Assembly (NCBI GenBank): GCA_031254955.1
Contig: JAIRTK010000018.1
Span: forward strand, 1 to 20,608
From: Opitutaceae bacterium
GTDB lineage: Bacteria; Verrucomicrobiota; Verrucomicrobiia; Opitutales; Opitutaceae
Direction: 5' to 3'
Length of the DNA stretch: 20,608 nucleotides
How positions within the stretch are numbered: the stretch's first letter is position 1; each line of letters starts with the position of its first letter. The translations under genes were made by a program, and so were the position numbers. Below, in pieces: positions 19,279 through 20,608 of this stretch. The notes under the pieces were generated by a model that was not told where the DNA came from, did no database searches, and worked only from the letters and a program-made list of their open reading frames with translations.

Positions 19279-20608
19279 ATGGCCAAATCCGCCAAAACCA
19301 AAACCGCCGCGCAACCGCCCGCCCAAGCCACCTGGGGCGGACGCTTCTCCGCCGGCCCCGCCGCGCTCATGCTCGCGTTCAGCGAATCGGTTTCGTTTGA
19401 CCGCCGCCTCGCGCCCTTCGACATCGCCGGCAGCAAGGCCCACGCCGCCATGCTCGCGCGCGCCCGCCTCCTCACCGCCGCCGAACGCGACGCCATCCAC
19501 GCCGGCCTCGACGCCATCCTCGCCGAAATCGACGCGGGCACGTTCGCGTGGGACGTGAAATTAGAGGACGTGCACATGAACATCGAGCAGGCGCTCACCG
19601 CGCGCGTCCCCGCCGCCGCCAGACTCCACACCGCCCGCAGCCGCAACGACCAGGTCGCCACCGACATGCGCCTCTTCCTCCGGCACGCCTGCGCCGCGCT
19701 CTCCGCGAAAATCGCCGCCGCCCAGCGCGCCATCCTCGCCGCCGCGCGCGCGCACGCCGATGTATTGATTCCCGGATACACGCACCTCCAGCGCGCCCAG
19801 CCCGTGTTCCTCGCGCACCACCTCTTCGCCTGGCTCGAAATGCTCCAGCGCGACCGCGCGCGCCTCGCCGACACCGCCGCGCGCGCCAACTGGTGCCCGC
19901 TCGGCTCCGGCGCCCTCGCCGGCACCACGCTCTCCATCGACCGCGAATTCACCGCGCGCGCCCTCGGCTTCGTCGATGCGCGCGGTCGCCCGCAAGTCAC
20001 GCAAAACAGCATGGACACCGTCGCCGACCGCGACCTCTTCATCGAGTTCGCGCACGCCTGCGCGCTCTTCGGCGTGCACCTCTCGCGCATCGCCGAGGAC
20101 CTGATTCTCTGGTCGAGCGCCGAGTTCAAGTTCGCCGACCTGCCCGACGCCTTCTGCACCGGCTCCTCGCTCATGCCGCAGAAAAAAAACCCCGACTCGT
20201 GCGAACTCCTCCGTGGCAAGTCCGCCCGCCTGCAAGGCAACCTCCACACCCTCCTCACGCTCGCGAAAGGCCTCCCGCTCACCTACAACCGCGACCTCCA
20301 GGAGGACAAACCGCCGCTCTTCGACAGCTTCGACCAGGCCTCGCTCTGCGCCGACGTGCTCGCCGGCACCCTCGCCGGCCTCAAGATGAACCGCGACCAC
20401 TGCGCCGCCGCCGTGGCCGACCCGGCCCTGCTCGCGACCGACCTCGCCGACTACCTGGTCGGGCGCGGCGTTCCCTTCCGCGAGGCGCACCACGCCGTCG
20501 GCGCCGTCGTGCGCGCGGCGGAAACGCTGGGCGTGCCGCTGCACGAAGTCCCCTTCGCCGAGACGCGGAAAATCCACCCCGCCTTCGCCGAGGACTGGAC
20601 AACCGTCT
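19279..20608 (+). CDS. argH: Argininosuccinate lyase (3' end beyond window)
   Basis: ArgH splits argininosuccinate into arginine and fumarate, the last step of arginine synthesis, as a cytoplasmic homotetramer. The visible 443 residues cover nearly all of the usual ~460-470. Family motifs are WGGRFS (20-25), the [19 protein letters not shown] segment, [11 protein letters not shown] (166-176, catalytic His169) and the fumarase/aspartase-superfamily signature [20 protein letters not shown] (starting Gly295, with the catalytic Ser in this loop). No stop occurs before the window ends. The first ~18 residues are a Lys/Ala/Thr/Pro extension, as in the truncated copy at 16859. The ATG at 19279 directly follows an AT-rich run. 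An incomplete duplicate of its 5' end lies 2,420 bp upstream as a direct repeat. Confidence 0.96.
   Translation, partial: MAKSAKTKTAAQPPAQATWGGRFSAGPAALMLAFSESVSFDRRLAPFDIAGSKAHAAMLARARLLTAAERDAIHAGLDAILAEIDAGTFAWDVKLEDVHMNIEQALTARVPAAARLHTARSRNDQVATDMRLFLRHACAALSAKIAAAQRAILAAARAHADVLIPGYTHLQRAQPVFLAHHLFAWLEMLQRDRARLADTAARANWCPLGSGALAGTTLSIDREFTARALGFVDARGRPQVTQNSMDTVADRDLFIEFAHACALFGVHLSRIAEDLILWSSAEFKFADLPDAFCTGSSLMPQKKNPDSCELLRGKSARLQGNLHTLLTLAKGLPLTYNRDLQEDKPPLFDSFDQASLCADVLAGTLAGLKMNRDHCAAAVADPALLATDLADYLVGRGVPFREAHHAVGAVVRAAETLGVPLHEVPFAETRKIHPAFAEDWTTV

Overview
The window is GC-rich, and its coding regions use almost only C or G at third codon positions. It looks like a chromosomal segment of a Verrucomicrobiota bacterium, most likely Opitutaceae or a relative. 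This assignment is inference. It rests on codon use, an amidophosphoribosyltransferase longer than the usual PurF, an SGNH esterase with a GSSSIRLW block, a GspG-GspM type operon with no secretin beside it, and many dispersed short repeats. No database search was possible.

Layout, left to right. (1) 1-3028: an AraC-family regulator (minus strand) diverges from an L-fucose/L-arabinose isomerase-type protein, probably a local sugar-responsive pair. (2) 3029-3818: a repeat-filled gap holding a 150-bp near-perfect palindrome and two mobile-looking inverted-repeat elements. (3) 3819-10456: a seven-gene type II secretion (pseudopilus/assembly platform) operon, G-H-I-J-K-L-M. Five of its six junctions carry ATGA overlaps or spacings of 20 bp or less; the G/H gap is 16 bp. 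The GspL-like protein has an extra C-terminal LysM domain. (4) 10457-12790: repeat-rich spacers around one lipoprotein gene on the minus strand. (5) 12791-14704: a PurF-type amidophosphoribosyltransferase. (6) 15150-15878: a secreted SGNH/GDSL hydrolase. (7) 15879-19278: second copies of the three dispersed repeat families seen earlier, a truncated copy of the 5' end of argH, and a large secreted protein of unknown function that overlaps it by ATGA. (8) 19279-20608: argH (argininosuccinate lyase), cut by the window end.

The most unusual features are three. First, short tandem repeats, mostly heptanucleotides, sit at nearly every gene junction of the secretion operon and are translated into the N-terminal leaders or C-terminal tails of the pseudopilins. 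Second, the argH 5' end is duplicated as direct repeats 2.42 kb apart, bracketing an unknown secreted-protein gene with different codon use. Third, three small inverted-repeat element families (here A, B, C) and a polypyrimidine/polypurine hairpin family fill almost every non-coding gap. No RNA genes, CRISPR arrays, transposases or integrases were seen.
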